Positions 26,886 to 36,570 of a DNA stretch of 64,000 nucleotides are shown in pieces. The position numbers were made by a program, and so were the translations under genes. Position 1 is the first letter of the stretch. The number at the start of each line of letters is the position of its first letter. Below the pieces are notes generated by a model. The model did no database searches and was not told the origin of the DNA. It saw nothing but the letters and a program-made list of their open reading frames with translations. The stretch is from Streptomyces sp. H39-S7 (GTDB lineage: Bacteria > Actinomycetota > Actinomycetes > Streptomycetales > Streptomycetaceae): NCBI RefSeq assembly GCF_027158205.1, contig NZ_JAPVLU010000002.1:271679-335678 (forward strand). Direction: 5' to 3'.

Positions 26886-27605
26886 ATGCCCGAGCGGCCG
26901 CTGGTCGGCGTCACGACCTATCTCGACACTGCCAGGTGGGGCGTCTGGGAGACCGGCGCCGTGCTCCTGCCGGAGGTCTACCCCCGCATGGTCCGCGCCG
27001 GGGGCGGCATCGCCGCCCTGCTGCCGCCGGACGACCCGGACGTGGCGGCCGCGGCGGTCGCCAGGATGGACGCCGTCATCGTCGCCGGCGGCCCCGACGT
27101 CGAACCCTCGCTCTACGGGGAGCCGCGCCATCCGCGCACCGGCCCCCGGGCGCGCGAGCGCGACCAGTGGGAACTGGCGGTGCTGCGGGCCGCGATCGAC
27201 TCCGGCACGCCCGTCCTCGCCGTGTGCCGCGGCATGCAGCTGCTGAACGTGCTGTACGGCGGCACGCTCGTCCAGCACCTGCCGGACACGGTCGGCCACG
27301 ACGGCCACGCCGTCGGGCCGGGAGTCTTCGCCGGCCATGTCGTGACCCCGGTGCCGGGCACCCTGCTCGCCCGGATCACCCCGGCCCCTTCGAGCGTGCC
27401 GACCTACCACCACCAGGCCGTCGGCACGCTCGGCGCCGGTCTGACCGTGAGCGCGTACGCCGAGGACGGCACGGTGGAGGCGGTCGAGCTGCCGGGGCCC
27501 GGCTTCGCGCTGGGCGTGCAGTGGCACCCCGAGATGGGCTCCGACCCGCGGCTGGTCCTGGCCCTGCTGGCGGCGGCAGAAGGCGCTGTCACACCCGTGC
27601 CATAG
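26886..27605 (+). CDS. Gamma-glutamyl-amide hydrolase (PuuD-like class I amidotransferase)
   Basis: 239 residues. Catalytic C114 in [10 protein letters not shown] and the H214/E216 pair in QWHPEM form the triad; [12 protein letters not shown] is the peptidase C26 family signature. PuuD hydrolyses gamma-glutamyl-GABA to glutamate and GABA. Here it would cleave the oxidised gamma-glutamyl product of the divergent operon. The ATG at 26886 follows GGGAGG; upstream in-frame codons overlap the operator, so the longer start is unlikely. Confidence 0.92.
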   Translation: MPERPLVGVTTYLDTARWGVWETGAVLLPEVYPRMVRAGGGIAALLPPDDPDVAAAAVARMDAVIVAGGPDVEPSLYGEPRHPRTGPRARERDQWELAVLRAAIDSGTPVLAVCRGMQLLNVLYGGTLVQHLPDTVGHDGHAVGPGVFAGHVVTPVPGTLLARITPAPSSVPTYHHQAVGTLGAGLTVSAYAEDGTVEAVELPGPGFALGVQWHPEMGSDPRLVLALLAAAEGAVTPVP

Positions 27606-27616
27606 GCTCGGAGGAT

Positions 27617-28966
27617 ATGGAGCCCGACCTGTTCACCGCAGCCGCAGAGGATCGCCAGGAGAGAGAGCCGGGCAACAGCCCGCTCGCCGTGCGGATGCGT
27701 CCGCGTGTCCTGGACGAGGTGGTCGGCCAGCAGCACCTGCTCAAGCAGGGCGCACCGCTGCGCCGGCTCGTCGGCGAGGGCAGCGGCGGCCCGGCGGGGC
27801 CGTCCTCGGTGATCCTCTGGGGCCCGCCCGGCACCGGCAAGACGACTCTGGCGTACGTGGTCAGCAAGGCCACCAACAAGCGCTTCGTCGAACTCTCGGC
27901 GATCACCGCGGGTGTCAAGGAGGTCCGCGCGGTCATCGAGAGCGCCAAGCGGCAGTCCGGCGGCTACGACCGCGAGACGGTGCTCTTCCTGGATGAGATC
28001 CACCGCTTCAGCAAGGCCCAGCAGGACTCGCTGCTGCCCGCCGTCGAGAACCGCTGGGTCACCCTGATTGCGGCCACCACCGAGAACCCGTACTTCTCGA
28101 TCATCTCCCCGCTGCTGTCCCGCTCGCTGCTGCTCACGCTGGAGCCGCTGACCGACGACGACCTGCGCGGAGTGCTGCGGCGGGCGCTCACCCACGAGCG
28201 CGGTCTCGCCGGCGCCGTCACCCTCCCCGCCGACGCCGAGGCGCACCTGCTGCGCATCGCGGGCGGGGACGCCCGGCGGGCCCTGACCGCCCTCGAGGCG
28301 GGCGCCGGCTCGGCCATCGCCAAGGGCGAGGGGGAGATCACCCTCAGCACGTTGGAGGAGTCCGTCGACCGGGCCGCGGTCAAGTACGACCGGGACGGCG
28401 ACCAGCACTACGACGTGGCGAGTGCCCTCATCAAGTCCATCCGGGGCTCGGACGTGGACGCGACGCTGCACTACCTGGCGCGCATGATCGAGGCGGGGGA
28501 GGACCCCCGCTTCATCGCCCGCCGGCTGATGATCTCGGCCAGCGAGGACGTCGGCATGGCCGACCCCACCGCACTGCAGACCGCGGTCGCCGCCGCGCAG
28601 GCCGTCGCGCTGATCGGCTTCCCCGAGGCACGGATCATCCTGGCGCAGGCCGCGATCGCCCTCGCCCTGGCGCCGAAGTCCAACGCGGCGTACATGGCGA
28701 TCGACGCGGCGCTCGCCGATGTGCGCAAGGGCCTGGCGGGGCCGGTGCCGCCGCATCTGCGCGATGGGCACTACAAGGGCGCGGCCAAGCTCGGCCACGC
28801 CCAGGGCTATCAGTACCCGCACGACGTGCCCGGCGCCATCGCCGCCCAGCAGTACGCCCCCGACGAGGTCCACGGCCGCCGCTACTACGAGCCCACCCGC
28901 TACGGCGCGGAGGCCCGCTACGCCGACATCCTGGACCGCGTCCGGGAACGCCTGTCGGGGGAGTGA
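27617..28966 (+). CDS. rarA: Replication-associated recombination protein RarA (MgsA) ATPase
   Basis: 449 residues. AAA+ clamp-loader-like ATPase: Walker [10 protein letters not shown] at 69-77, Walker [13 protein letters not shown], sensor [10 protein letters not shown], and the C-terminal tetramerisation region with [21 protein letters not shown] and MISASEDVG. It acts at stalled replication forks. The ATG with GAGG upstream is 11 bp after the hydrolase stop. The relation to the preceding gene is probably positional only. Confidence 0.95.
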   Translation: MEPDLFTAAAEDRQEREPGNSPLAVRMRPRVLDEVVGQQHLLKQGAPLRRLVGEGSGGPAGPSSVILWGPPGTGKTTLAYVVSKATNKRFVELSAITAGVKEVRAVIESAKRQSGGYDRETVLFLDEIHRFSKAQQDSLLPAVENRWVTLIAATTENPYFSIISPLLSRSLLLTLEPLTDDDLRGVLRRALTHERGLAGAVTLPADAEAHLLRIAGGDARRALTALEAGAGSAIAKGEGEITLSTLEESVDRAAVKYDRDGDQHYDVASALIKSIRGSDVDATLHYLARMIEAGEDPRFIARRLMISASEDVGMADPTALQTAVAAAQAVALIGFPEARIILAQAAIALALAPKSNAAYMAIDAALADVRKGLAGPVPPHLRDGHYKGAAKLGHAQGYQYPHDVPGAIAAQQYAPDEVHGRRYYEPTRYGAEARYADILDRVRERLSGE

Positions 28967-28982
28967 CGCCCCGGAACCCAGG

Positions 28983-29282
28983 TCAGGCGGGCAGTTCCTG
29001 CCGGAACTCCGCCAGGGCCGGCGCGGTCTTGGTGGCCAGGAACTCGGTGACCCGGTAGGCGCAGACCCCCGCGGTGACGAAGGGGTCGCCGGAGACGACC
29101 TCCTCGATCGCCGCCCGGTCCCGCGCCACCGCGAGGATCACCCCGCCCTCGCGCGGCTCCTTGCGGCCCGAGGCCAGGAAGACGCCGGCCGCGTACTGCC
29201 GGTCCAGCCAGCCGACGTGGTCGGCGAGGACGGCGTCGACCTGCTCCACGGGGGCGGTGTACGTGATGTCGAGTACGAACAT
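28983..29282 (-). CDS. YciI family protein
   Basis: 99 residues with a ferredoxin-like dimeric alpha/beta barrel pattern (MFVLDITYTAPVEQVDAVLADHVGWLDRQ). The conserved His-Asp pair of the family is present in ADHVGWLD, as is SGDPFVTAGV. The function is unknown; related proteins include muconolactone-isomerase-like enzymes. It lies 10 bp downstream of the DUF2470 gene on the same strand and is likely co-transcribed, so it may share the iron-dependent control proposed there. Confidence 0.85.
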   Translation of the reverse strand: MFVLDITYTAPVEQVDAVLADHVGWLDRQYAAGVFLASGRKEPREGGVILAVARDRAAIEEVVSGDPFVTAGVCAYRVTEFLATKTAPALAEFRQELPA

Positions 29283-29292
29283 GACGGTCAGG

Positions 29293-30087
29293 CTACGCGC
29301 CGTGGAGATCGTCCGCGGAGGCGCGGGCCGCGTCGAAGAGGGTGTGCATCGCCCGGTGCAACTCCTCGTGGCCGCGCACCGGTTCCGGGAAGTCGAAGCG
29401 GGCGTCGAAGGTGCCGTCGGCGTCGGTGAAGCGCACCCGCAGCCCGAAGCGGTCCAGCGCCACCGGCACCGCCGTCCGGGTGCCGGCGCACTCGGCGTCC
29501 CGGCCGCCGACGAGCCCGCACAGCCACCCCACCTGGTCCTCGTGCGCCGAGGCCAGGTGCTGGAGCAGCTCGGACTCATGCGGCGCCAGCGGGTCGGCGA
29601 CGGCGTCGGCGAACTCGTCGGGTTCCACCTGCTCCGCCCCCCACAGGTCGTCGACGGACGCCTCGCCGACCTCCAGGCGCAGCAGTGCCGTGCCGGGCAC
29701 GACCGGCTCGTCGCGCACCGGGGTCAGCCAGCCCGCGATCCACGCCCGCCCGCGGATCCGGTGCGGCACCGAGACCGGCGCCACGTCGGTGATCTCCAAC
29801 ACAGCGGTCAGCTCGTCGGCGTCGGCGTCGGCGTGGGTCGCGGCCCGAACCGCCGGGGAGTCGGCGGGGAACAGCAGGAACACGTCGCCCTCGGGGCCGA
29901 CGCTGCGCATCTCGGGCACCATCTGACCGGGCAGTACGGTGGTCAGGCCGGGAATGACCAGTACAGCGGAGGGGTTACCCTCGACTAGAGTTCGCGCGCG
30001 TTCGGCTGCCGATGGCATCCGGAGCGCATCGTCCACGTCGGGGCGCGGCTGACCGTGCGCAGGCATGGGGTTCCCGGGTCGAATCAT
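29293..30087 (-). CDS. DUF2470 / HugZ-like flavin-reductase-fold protein
   Basis: 264 residues. The N-terminal two thirds resemble a split-barrel (PNPOx-like) fold. The C-terminal about 80 residues form the DUF2470 module, beginning LAPHESELLQHLASAHEDQVGWL. Members include heme-utilisation HugZ-type proteins, which bind or degrade heme. A near-consensus DmdR/IdeR iron box lies 15 bp upstream of its start, fitting iron-repressed expression and a heme or iron role. Ligand residues cannot be confirmed from sequence alone. ATG start with AGGAG upstream. Confidence 0.88.
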   Translation of the reverse strand: MIRPGNPMPAHGQPRPDVDDALRMPSAAERARTLVEGNPSAVLVIPGLTTVLPGQMVPEMRSVGPEGDVFLLFPADSPAVRAATHADADADELTAVLEITDVAPVSVPHRIRGRAWIAGWLTPVRDEPVVPGTALLRLEVGEASVDDLWGAEQVEPDEFADAVADPLAPHESELLQHLASAHEDQVGWLCGLVGGRDAECAGTRTAVPVALDRFGLRVRFTDADGTFDARFDFPEPVRGHEELHRAMHTLFDAARASADDLHGA

Positions 30088-30101
30088 GCGATCTCCTCAG
30101 C

Positions 30102-30120
30102 TAAGGTAAGCCTTACCTAA
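30102..30120. promoter_or_regulatory. Iron box (DmdR1/IdeR/DtxR-type operator)
   Basis: 19-bp palindrome TAAGGTAAGCCTTACCTAA. Its complement differs from TTAGGTTAGGCTCACCTAA at only three positions. It occupies the middle of a 55-bp divergent gap between the DUF2470 gene and rpsD. Confidence 0.75.
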
Positions 30121-30142
30121 TTTACATGGAGGATCGTTCCAC

Positions 30143-30754
30143 GTGAACCAGTCGCGTCCCAAGGTCAAGAAGTCGCGTGCGCTCGGCATCGCGCTGACCC
30201 CCAAGGCAGTCAAGTACTTCGAGGCCCGCCCCTACCCGCCCGGCGAGCACGGCCGCGGTCGCAAGCAGAACAGCGACTACAAGACGCGTCTGCTCGAGAA
30301 GCAGCGTCTGCGTGCCCAGTACGACATCAGCGAAACGCAGATGCGCCGTGCCTACGACCGCGCTCGGAAGGTCGACCTCAAGACAGGCGAAGCGCTGATC
30401 ATCGAGCTTGAGCGCCGTCTGGACGCGCTCGTCCTGCGGGCCGGTCTGGCCCGCACCATCTACCAGTCCCGGCAGATGGTCGTGCACGGCCACATCGAGG
30501 TCAACGGCCGCAAGGTCGACAAGCCCTCCTTCCGCGTGCGCCCCGACGACGTCGTCATGGTCCGCGAGCGCAGCCGCGAGAAGACCCCGTTCCAGGTCGC
30601 CCGCGAGGGTGGCTGGGCCGGCGAGGGCGAGACGCCGAAGTACCTGCAGGTCAACCTGCAGGCCCTGGCCTTCCGCCTGGACCGCGACCCGAACCGTCGC
30701 GAGATCCCGGTGATCTGCGACGAGCAGCTCGTCGTCGAGTACTACGCCCGCTGA
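30143..30754 (+). CDS. rpsD: 30S ribosomal protein S4, cysteine-free (zinc-independent) form
   Basis: 203 residues. S4 organises 16S rRNA folding. The N-terminus ([26 protein letters not shown]) lacks the CxxC...C zinc cysteines of C+ S4 proteins. The S4 RNA-binding module lies at about 90-155 ([22 protein letters not shown]). It stands alone rather than in the rpsM-rpsK-rpoA operon, as is usual in Streptomyces. GTG start with GGAGG upstream. The iron box in its promoter region is notable. Confidence 0.97.
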   Translation: MNQSRPKVKKSRALGIALTPKAVKYFEARPYPPGEHGRGRKQNSDYKTRLLEKQRLRAQYDISETQMRRAYDRARKVDLKTGEALIIELERRLDALVLRAGLARTIYQSRQMVVHGHIEVNGRKVDKPSFRVRPDDVVMVRERSREKTPFQVAREGGWAGEGETPKYLQVNLQALAFRLDRDPNRREIPVICDEQLVVEYYAR

Positions 30755-30776
30755 TCCAGCGAGGCCCCGCGTACTC

Positions 30777-32927
30777 TCAGCCCGCCGTCTCCCCGCCGCC
30801 CACGGCAGGGGAGGCGGCGGGTTCGTGCGTACGGGGGCCGGCCACCCGCGCCCCGGTCCCGAGCCGCCCCGGCGGCTGCTCCGCCGGCACGGCGTGCAGC
30901 GCCCGCTCCACCGCCGCGTCCAGGCCGAACCGCGCGCCCTCCGCCAGCCCGGCCTCGTAGACGGTTTCGCCCAGGGCGGCCCTGGCCCGCTGCTCGCACA
31001 GCTCGTGCGGCGCGTTGAAGTACTGCGAACCGAACAGCCGCAGGCCCACCGAGCGCCAGACGCGGCCCGCCGCACCCTGCAGCACCGCCGCCTCGTACGG
31101 CGCGCCCTCGCCCTCGGTGATCAGCGCCAGCAGTTCGATGGCGAGCACCGCGCCGACCAGGTCGTGGAAGACGTGGTCGATGACCAGGCACTCCTCCACC
31201 AGTTCGCGCGCCGCGACCGGGTCCCCGGCGAGCCAGGCCGCGTATCCGAGCACGTAGAGCGCGTAGGCCAGCGTCCAGCGCTCCCCGTGGTCGTGGCAGA
31301 TGTCGCGGACCTCCTCGCTCAGCGCCACCGCCCGCTCCAGATCGCCCCGGAAGGCGACCGCCATCGCCAGCTCGACCTGCGCCATCAGCACGTTGCTGTT
31401 GAGTTCGCCGATCTCGCGGTAGGCGTCCAGTGCCGCCCCGATCAGCTCCTCGGCCCGCCCGATGTCGTCGGACAGCAGCGCCAGGCATCCCAGCCGGTGC
31501 ACCGCGTACGCCGAGGCCGGCGCGTTGCCCGTCAGCACGGCCTCGTCACGGCACTCCTGCAGCACGCCGAGCGCGCACACCGGATCGCCCTGCAGTACGG
31601 CCACGTACCCGTACACCCACATCGCCTTGGCCCGCGCCTCGGCGTGCGAGGTCTCCAGCTCCAGCGCCCTGGCGAGCCACAGCCGGCCCTCGGACAGCCG
31701 CCCGCAGCCCACCCAGTAGAACCACAGGGTGGCCGCGAGGTACTGGCCGACGTGCGGGTCCTCGAAGCCGCTGAGGCTGAACTCCAGCGCCAGCCGCAGA
31801 TTGGGCAGATCCGCCTCCACCCGGGCGGCCACCTCGGCCTGCCGTGGGCTGAACCAGTCCAGCTCGCACCAGGTCGCCAGCCCCAGGTACCAGTCGCGGT
31901 GCCGGCGCTGCATGCGCGCCGAGTCGTCCAGCGCCTCCAGCCAGCCGGCGCCGTACTCGCGGACGGTCTCCAGCATCCGGTAGCCGACGCCCTCCTCGCA
32001 GGCCACGACCGACTGCGCCACCAGCTGGGCGATCGTCTCCATGACGTCCTCGGCCGGCAGATCGGGGCTGGAGCACACGTATTCCGCGGCCTCCAGGTCG
32101 AACTGCCCGGCGAAGACCGAGAGCCGTGCCCACAGCAGCCGCTGGGCGGGCGTGCACAGTTCGTGGCTCCAGCCGATCGCGGTCCGCAGCGCGTGGTGGC
32201 GGGTCGGCGCGCTGGGGTCGCCGCCGGTCAGCAGCCGGAAGCGGTCGTCGAGACGCTGCAGCACCTGGTCGACCGAGATGGCCCGCAGCCGGCCCGCCGC
32301 CAGTTCCAGGGCCAGCGGAATACCGTCCAGCCGCCGGCACAGCTCCACCACGGCGTCCTGGTTGGCCGCGGTGACCGTGAAGCCCGGCAGCACGGCGGCC
32401 GCCCGGTCGGCGAACAGCAGGACGGCGTCACCGTCCGCGGCCGACACCGGCAGCGGCGCCAGCGGGACGGTGTGCTCGCCGGTGATGCCCAGCGGCCGGC
32501 GCGCGGCGGCCAGCACCCGCAGACCCGGCGCCCGGCGCAGCAGCTCCGCGACGAGTTGCGCGCACTCCGTCACCACGTGCTCGAAGCCGTCCAGCACCAG
32601 CAGCAGTTCGCGCTCGGCCAGTTCCTCGGCGAGCGCGGTCCGCGGCGGGCGTCCGGTGTGGTCGGCCAGCCGCAGCGCCTCGGCCACGGTGTGGTCCAGC
32701 AGCTCCGCGTCGTGCACGGCGGAGAGCTCCACGAGCCACACTCCGTCGGGGAACCGGCCCGCGGCCTGCCGTGCCGTCCGCGCGGCGAGCCGGGTCTTGC
32801 CGACGCCGCCGACCCCGGTGATGGTGACCAGCCGCGCCCGCTCCAGCAGGCCGCCGAGGGCCGCGAGTTCGGCGGCCCTCCCGACGAAGCTGTTCAGCTC
32901 GGCAGGGAGGTTTCCCGCTGTGTCCAT
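30777..32927 (-). CDS. STAND/NB-ARC-type ATPase with TPR-like C-terminus
   Basis: 716 residues. An N-terminal FVGRAAELAAL motif leads into Walker A GVGGVGKT (38-45), the Walker B LLLVLDGFEHV and the NB-ARC GIPLALELAAGRLR. The C-terminal about 380 residues are helical repeats, probably TPRs (LARALELE, GYAAWLAGDPVAARELVEE). It resembles the core of AfsR and LuxR-type LAL regulators but has neither an N-terminal SARP domain nor a C-terminal LuxR helix-turn-helix. It may therefore signal by protein contact. Convergent with rpsD, divergent from the DUF948 gene. Confidence 0.9.
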   Translation of the reverse strand: MDTAGNLPAELNSFVGRAAELAALGGLLERARLVTITGVGGVGKTRLAARTARQAAGRFPDGVWLVELSAVHDAELLDHTVAEALRLADHTGRPPRTALAEELAERELLLVLDGFEHVVTECAQLVAELLRRAPGLRVLAAARRPLGITGEHTVPLAPLPVSAADGDAVLLFADRAAAVLPGFTVTAANQDAVVELCRRLDGIPLALELAAGRLRAISVDQVLQRLDDRFRLLTGGDPSAPTRHHALRTAIGWSHELCTPAQRLLWARLSVFAGQFDLEAAEYVCSSPDLPAEDVMETIAQLVAQSVVACEEGVGYRMLETVREYGAGWLEALDDSARMQRRHRDWYLGLATWCELDWFSPRQAEVAARVEADLPNLRLALEFSLSGFEDPHVGQYLAATLWFYWVGCGRLSEGRLWLARALELETSHAEARAKAMWVYGYVAVLQGDPVCALGVLQECRDEAVLTGNAPASAYAVHRLGCLALLSDDIGRAEELIGAALDAYREIGELNSNVLMAQVELAMAVAFRGDLERAVALSEEVRDICHDHGERWTLAYALYVLGYAAWLAGDPVAARELVEECLVIDHVFHDLVGAVLAIELLALITEGEGAPYEAAVLQGAAGRVWRSVGLRLFGSQYFNAPHELCEQRARAALGETVYEAGLAEGARFGLDAAVERALHAVPAEQPPGRLGTGARVAGPRTHEPAASPAVGGGETAG
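30781..30821. terminator. Hairpin terminator at the 3' ends of rpsD and the STAND ATPase gene
   Basis: 14-bp arms (CCCGCCGTCTCCCC with GGGGAGGCGGCGGG, one G-U) and a 13-base loop. It lies inside the last codons of the ATPase gene and 26 bp after rpsD. Confidence 0.55.
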
Positions 32928-33110
32928 GGTCTACGGAGCGTACGGGGTGGTGAGCGGAACGTACAATCCCGTCTCTTCCCGTGGCACGGGGGACTACCCT
33001 GCGGCGCCGCCGCCGCGCCGGGAACGCGGTACGGACGCCGAGGCCGGGCGCGATAGGGTCGGGAGCTGATTGACAGTCGTGAAGTGGTGACGGTGAGGGA
33101 GCGCAGCAAC

Positions 33111-33554
33111 GTGTCGGGTGGAGAGGTGGCCGGCCTGATCGTGGCCGTCTTCTGGGCGATCCTGGTGTCGTTCCTTGCGGTGGCGCTCGTCCGGCTGTCC
33201 CAGACGCTCAGGAAGACCACCGAACTGGTCTCGAGCGTCACCGAGCAGGCGGTTCCGCTGCTCGGCGAGGCGACCTCCGCGCTCCGTTCCGCGCACACCC
33301 AGCTCGACCGGGTCGACACGATCACCGCGGACGTCGCCGAGGTGACCGCCAACGCCTCCGCGCTCTCCTCGACCGTGGCCTCCACCTTCGGCGGGCCGCT
33401 GGTGAAGGTCGCCGCCTTCGGCTACGGGGTGCGGCGCGCGGTAGGTCTGCAGGCCAAGGATGCGGGGAAGACGGGGAAGACCCCGACCGTCGTGGCCGGC
33501 AAGGTGCTGCCGGCCGCCCGGCGCGGCAGCCGACGCAACCGTTCGAAGGGCTGA
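33111..33554 (+). CDS. DUF948 domain membrane protein
   Basis: 147 residues from GTG 33111 ([18 protein letters not shown]); a GTG at 33084 is in frame, but only the later start places the hydrophobic helix (about 5-28) at the N-terminus. A helical coiled-coil region ([18 protein letters not shown]...[12 protein letters not shown]) follows, then a basic tail. Function unknown. It heads an alaS operon. A possible -10 (TAGGGT, 33052-33057) lies about 55 bp upstream. Confidence 0.85.
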   Translation: MSGGEVAGLIVAVFWAILVSFLAVALVRLSQTLRKTTELVSSVTEQAVPLLGEATSALRSAHTQLDRVDTITADVAEVTANASALSSTVASTFGGPLVKVAAFGYGVRRAVGLQAKDAGKTGKTPTVVAGKVLPAARRGSRRNRSKG

Positions 33555-33560
33555 CACACC

Positions 33561-33896
33561 ATGTTCCGCCGCCTGTTCTGGTTCTTCTCCGGCGCCGCCG
33601 CGGGCGTCTGGGCCACCACCAAGGTCAACCGCGCGGTGCGCAGGCTCTCTCCGGACAGCCTCGCCGCGACAGCGGCCGACAAGGCGCTCGAAACCGGTGC
33701 CCGCCTGCGGCTCTTCGCCCAGGACGTGCGCGCCGGGATGACCGAGCGCGAGATCGAACTCAAGGACGCGCTGGGCCTGGAGACCGCCGAGGGCGAGCTT
33801 CCCGAGCAGCGGAGGGCCGCGCTCGACGCGCCCCGGCCCCGCACCACCTACAAGCAGTCGCACAAGCAGTCGTACAACCGGAAGGACGATCACTGA
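33561..33896 (+). CDS. Small DUF6167-type protein
   Basis: 111 residues. A short hydrophobic N-terminus ([22 protein letters not shown]) is followed by a charged helical middle and a Lys/His/Gln-rich tail ([16 protein letters not shown]). Only 6 bp after the DUF948 gene, and its stop overlaps the alaS start, so it is translationally coupled to alaS. No function is known to me. Confidence 0.85.
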   Translation: MFRRLFWFFSGAAAGVWATTKVNRAVRRLSPDSLAATAADKALETGARLRLFAQDVRAGMTEREIELKDALGLETAEGELPEQRRAALDAPRPRTTYKQSHKQSYNRKDDH

Positions 33897-36568
33897 TGGA
33901 GTCGGCAGAAATCCGCCGCCGCTGGCTGCGCTTCTTCGAGGAGCGCGGGCACACGGTCGTGCCCTCGGCGTCCCTCATCGCCGACGACCCGACGCTGCTG
34001 CTGGTCCCGGCGGGCATGGTCCCGTTCAAGCCGTACTTCCTCGGTGAGGTCAAACCGCCCTTCGAGCGCGCCACGAGCGTGCAGAAGTGCGTGCGCACGC
34101 CCGACATCGAAGAGGTCGGCAAGACCACCCGGCACGGCACGTTCTTCCAGATGTGCGGCAACTTCTCGTTCGGCGACTACTTCAAGGAAGGCGCCATCAA
34201 GTACGCCTGGGAGCTGCTCACCAGCTCCGTGGCGGACGGCGGCTACGGCCTGGAGCCCGAGAAGCTCTGGGTCACCGTGTACCTGGACGACGACGAGGCC
34301 GAGCGCATCTGGCGCGAGGTCGTGGGCGTCCCCGCCGAGCGGATCCAGCGCCTGGGCAAGGCCGACAACTACTGGTCCATGGGCGTGCCCGGACCGTGCG
34401 GCCCCTGCTCCGAGATCAACTACGACCGGGGCCCGGAGTTCGGCGTCGAGGGCGGCCCGGCCGTCAACGACGAGCGCTACGTGGAGATCTGGAACCTGGT
34501 CTTCATGCAGTACGAGCGCGGCCCGGGCCAGGGCAAGGACGACTTCGAGATCCTCGGCGACCTGCCGTCGCAGAACATCGATACCGGCCTCGGCCTCGAA
34601 CGCCTCGCGATGATCCTGCAGGGCGTGCAGAACATGTACGAGACCGACACCCTGCGCGTGGTGATGGACACGGCCACCGGGCTCACCGGCGTCCGCTACG
34701 GCGCCGAGCACGGCACCGACGTCTCGCTGCGCGTCGTCGCCGACCACATGCGCACCTCCGTGATGCTCATCGGCGACGGGGTCACCCCCGGCAACGAGGG
34801 CCGCGGCTACGTGCTGCGCCGCATCATGCGCCGCGCCATCCGCAACATGCGGCTGATGGGCGCCACCGGCCCGGTCGTCGGCGAGCTCGTGGACACCGTC
34901 ATCAAGACGATGGGCGAGCAGTACCCGGAGCTGGTCACCGACCGCAAGCGCATCGAGACCGTGGCGCTCGCCGAGGAGGTCGCCTTCCTCAAGGCGATCA
35001 GCGGCGGCACCAACATCCTGGACTCGGCCGTCAGCGAGACCAAGGCCGCCGGCGGCACCGTGCTCTCCGGCGACAAGGCGTTCCTGCTCCACGACACCTG
35101 GGGCTTCCCGATCGACCTCACCCTCGAAATGGCCTCCGAGCAGGGCCTGTCGGTGGACGAGGAGGGCTTCCGCCGCCTGATGAAGGAGCAGCGGGACCGC
35201 GCCAAGGCCGACGCCCGCGGCAAGAAGCAGGGCCACGCGGACCTCTCGGCCTACCGTGAGGTCGCCGACCGCTCCGGCACCACCGAGTTCACCGGCTACA
35301 GCGCCAACCAGAACGAGGCCACCGTCGTCGGGCTGCTCGTCGACGGCGTCCCGTCGCCGGCCGCCCACGAGGGCGACGAGGTCGAGATCGTCCTGGACCG
35401 CACCCCGTTCTACGCCGAGGGCGGCGGCCAGCTCGCCGACACCGGCCGGATCAGGATCGACACCGGCGCCGTCATCGAGATCCGCGACGTGCAGCAGCCG
35501 GTGGCCGGCGTCAGCGTCCACAAGGGCGTCGTCCAGGTCGGCGAGGTCACCCTCGGCGCCGGCGCGCTCGCCCAGATCGACCTGGTGCGCCGCCGGGCCA
35601 TCGCCCGCGCCCACAGTGCGACGCACCTGACGCACCAGGCGCTGCGCGACGCGCTCGGCCCCACCGCCGCACAGGCCGGTTCCGAGAACTCCCCGGGCCG
35701 CTTCCGCTTCGACTTCGGCTCGCCCGCCGCCGTCCCCGGCACGGTGCTCACCGACGTCGAGCAGAAGATCAACGAAGTGCTCGCGCGGGAACTCGACGTC
35801 ACCGCCGAGGTCATGAGCATGGAAGAGGCCAAGAAGCAGGGCGCCATCGCCGAGTTCGGCGAGAAGTACGGCGACCGGGTCCGCGTGGTCACCATCGGCG
35901 ACTTCTCCAAGGAGCTGTGCGGCGGCACGCACGTCGGCAACACCGCCCAGCTCGGGCTGGTCAAGCTGCTCGGCGAGTCGTCCATCGGCTCCGGGGTGCG
36001 CCGGGTCGAGGCACTCGTCGGCGTCGACGCGTACAAGTTCCTGGCCCGCGAGCACACGGTCGTCGCGCAACTCACCGAACTGGTGAAGGGCCGTCCCGAG
36101 GAGCTGCCCGACAAGATCTCGGGCATGCTCGCCAAGCTCAAGGACGCGGAGAAGGAGATCGAGCGCTTCCGCGCCGAGAAGGTCCTTCAGGCCGCCGCGG
36201 GACTGGCCCAGGGCGCCCAGGACATCAAGGGCGTGGCACTGGTGACCGGCACCGTTCCGGAGGGCACCGGCGCCGACGACCTGCGCAAGCTCGTGCTGGA
36301 CGTGCGCCAGCGCGTCGGGACCGCCGGCCGTGCCGCCGTCGTCGCGCTGTTCACCGTCGCCAACGGCCGTCCGCTGACGGTCATCGCCACCAACGAGGCC
36401 GCGCGCGAGCGCGGTGTCAGGGCCGGTGAGCTGGTCAAGGCCGCCGCCAAGACCCTCGGTGGCGGCGGCGGCGGCAAGGACGACGTCGCGCAGGGCGGCG
36501 GCCAGAACCCGGCCGCCGTGGACGAGGCCGTCGCCGCGGTCCAGCGCCTGGTCGAAGAGAAGGCCTGA
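33896..36568 (+). CDS. alaS: Alanyl-tRNA synthetase
   Basis: 890 residues, complete. Catalytic class II core at the N-terminus ([30 protein letters not shown] start, [15 protein letters not shown]). The editing domain carries the zinc-binding His pair in [11 protein letters not shown] and the CGGTHVGNT motif. A coiled-coil/DHHA1 C-terminal domain ends in a Gly-rich GGGGGGKDD segment. The ATG overlaps the upstream stop; ruvX follows 2 bp after. Confidence 0.97.
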   Translation: MESAEIRRRWLRFFEERGHTVVPSASLIADDPTLLLVPAGMVPFKPYFLGEVKPPFERATSVQKCVRTPDIEEVGKTTRHGTFFQMCGNFSFGDYFKEGAIKYAWELLTSSVADGGYGLEPEKLWVTVYLDDDEAERIWREVVGVPAERIQRLGKADNYWSMGVPGPCGPCSEINYDRGPEFGVEGGPAVNDERYVEIWNLVFMQYERGPGQGKDDFEILGDLPSQNIDTGLGLERLAMILQGVQNMYETDTLRVVMDTATGLTGVRYGAEHGTDVSLRVVADHMRTSVMLIGDGVTPGNEGRGYVLRRIMRRAIRNMRLMGATGPVVGELVDTVIKTMGEQYPELVTDRKRIETVALAEEVAFLKAISGGTNILDSAVSETKAAGGTVLSGDKAFLLHDTWGFPIDLTLEMASEQGLSVDEEGFRRLMKEQRDRAKADARGKKQGHADLSAYREVADRSGTTEFTGYSANQNEATVVGLLVDGVPSPAAHEGDEVEIVLDRTPFYAEGGGQLADTGRIRIDTGAVIEIRDVQQPVAGVSVHKGVVQVGEVTLGAGALAQIDLVRRRAIARAHSATHLTHQALRDALGPTAAQAGSENSPGRFRFDFGSPAAVPGTVLTDVEQKINEVLARELDVTAEVMSMEEAKKQGAIAEFGEKYGDRVRVVTIGDFSKELCGGTHVGNTAQLGLVKLLGESSIGSGVRRVEALVGVDAYKFLAREHTVVAQLTELVKGRPEELPDKISGMLAKLKDAEKEIERFRAEKVLQAAAGLAQGAQDIKGVALVTGTVPEGTGADDLRKLVLDVRQRVGTAGRAAVVALFTVANGRPLTVIATNEAARERGVRAGELVKAAAKTLGGGGGGKDDVAQGGGQNPAAVDEAVAAVQRLVEEKA

Positions 36569-36570
36569 CG

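Noticed and set aside
28490..28510. GCGGGGGAGGACCCCCGC in rarA as a second copy of the aroK-type repeat
   Set aside because: It shares only the G/C runs and encodes the conserved [12 protein letters not shown] segment of RarA, so it is coding convergence.
30071..30092. GGGTCGAATC resembling a tRNA T-arm
   Set aside because: It is inside the 5' coding end of the DUF2470 gene and has no acceptor, D or anticodon arms around it.
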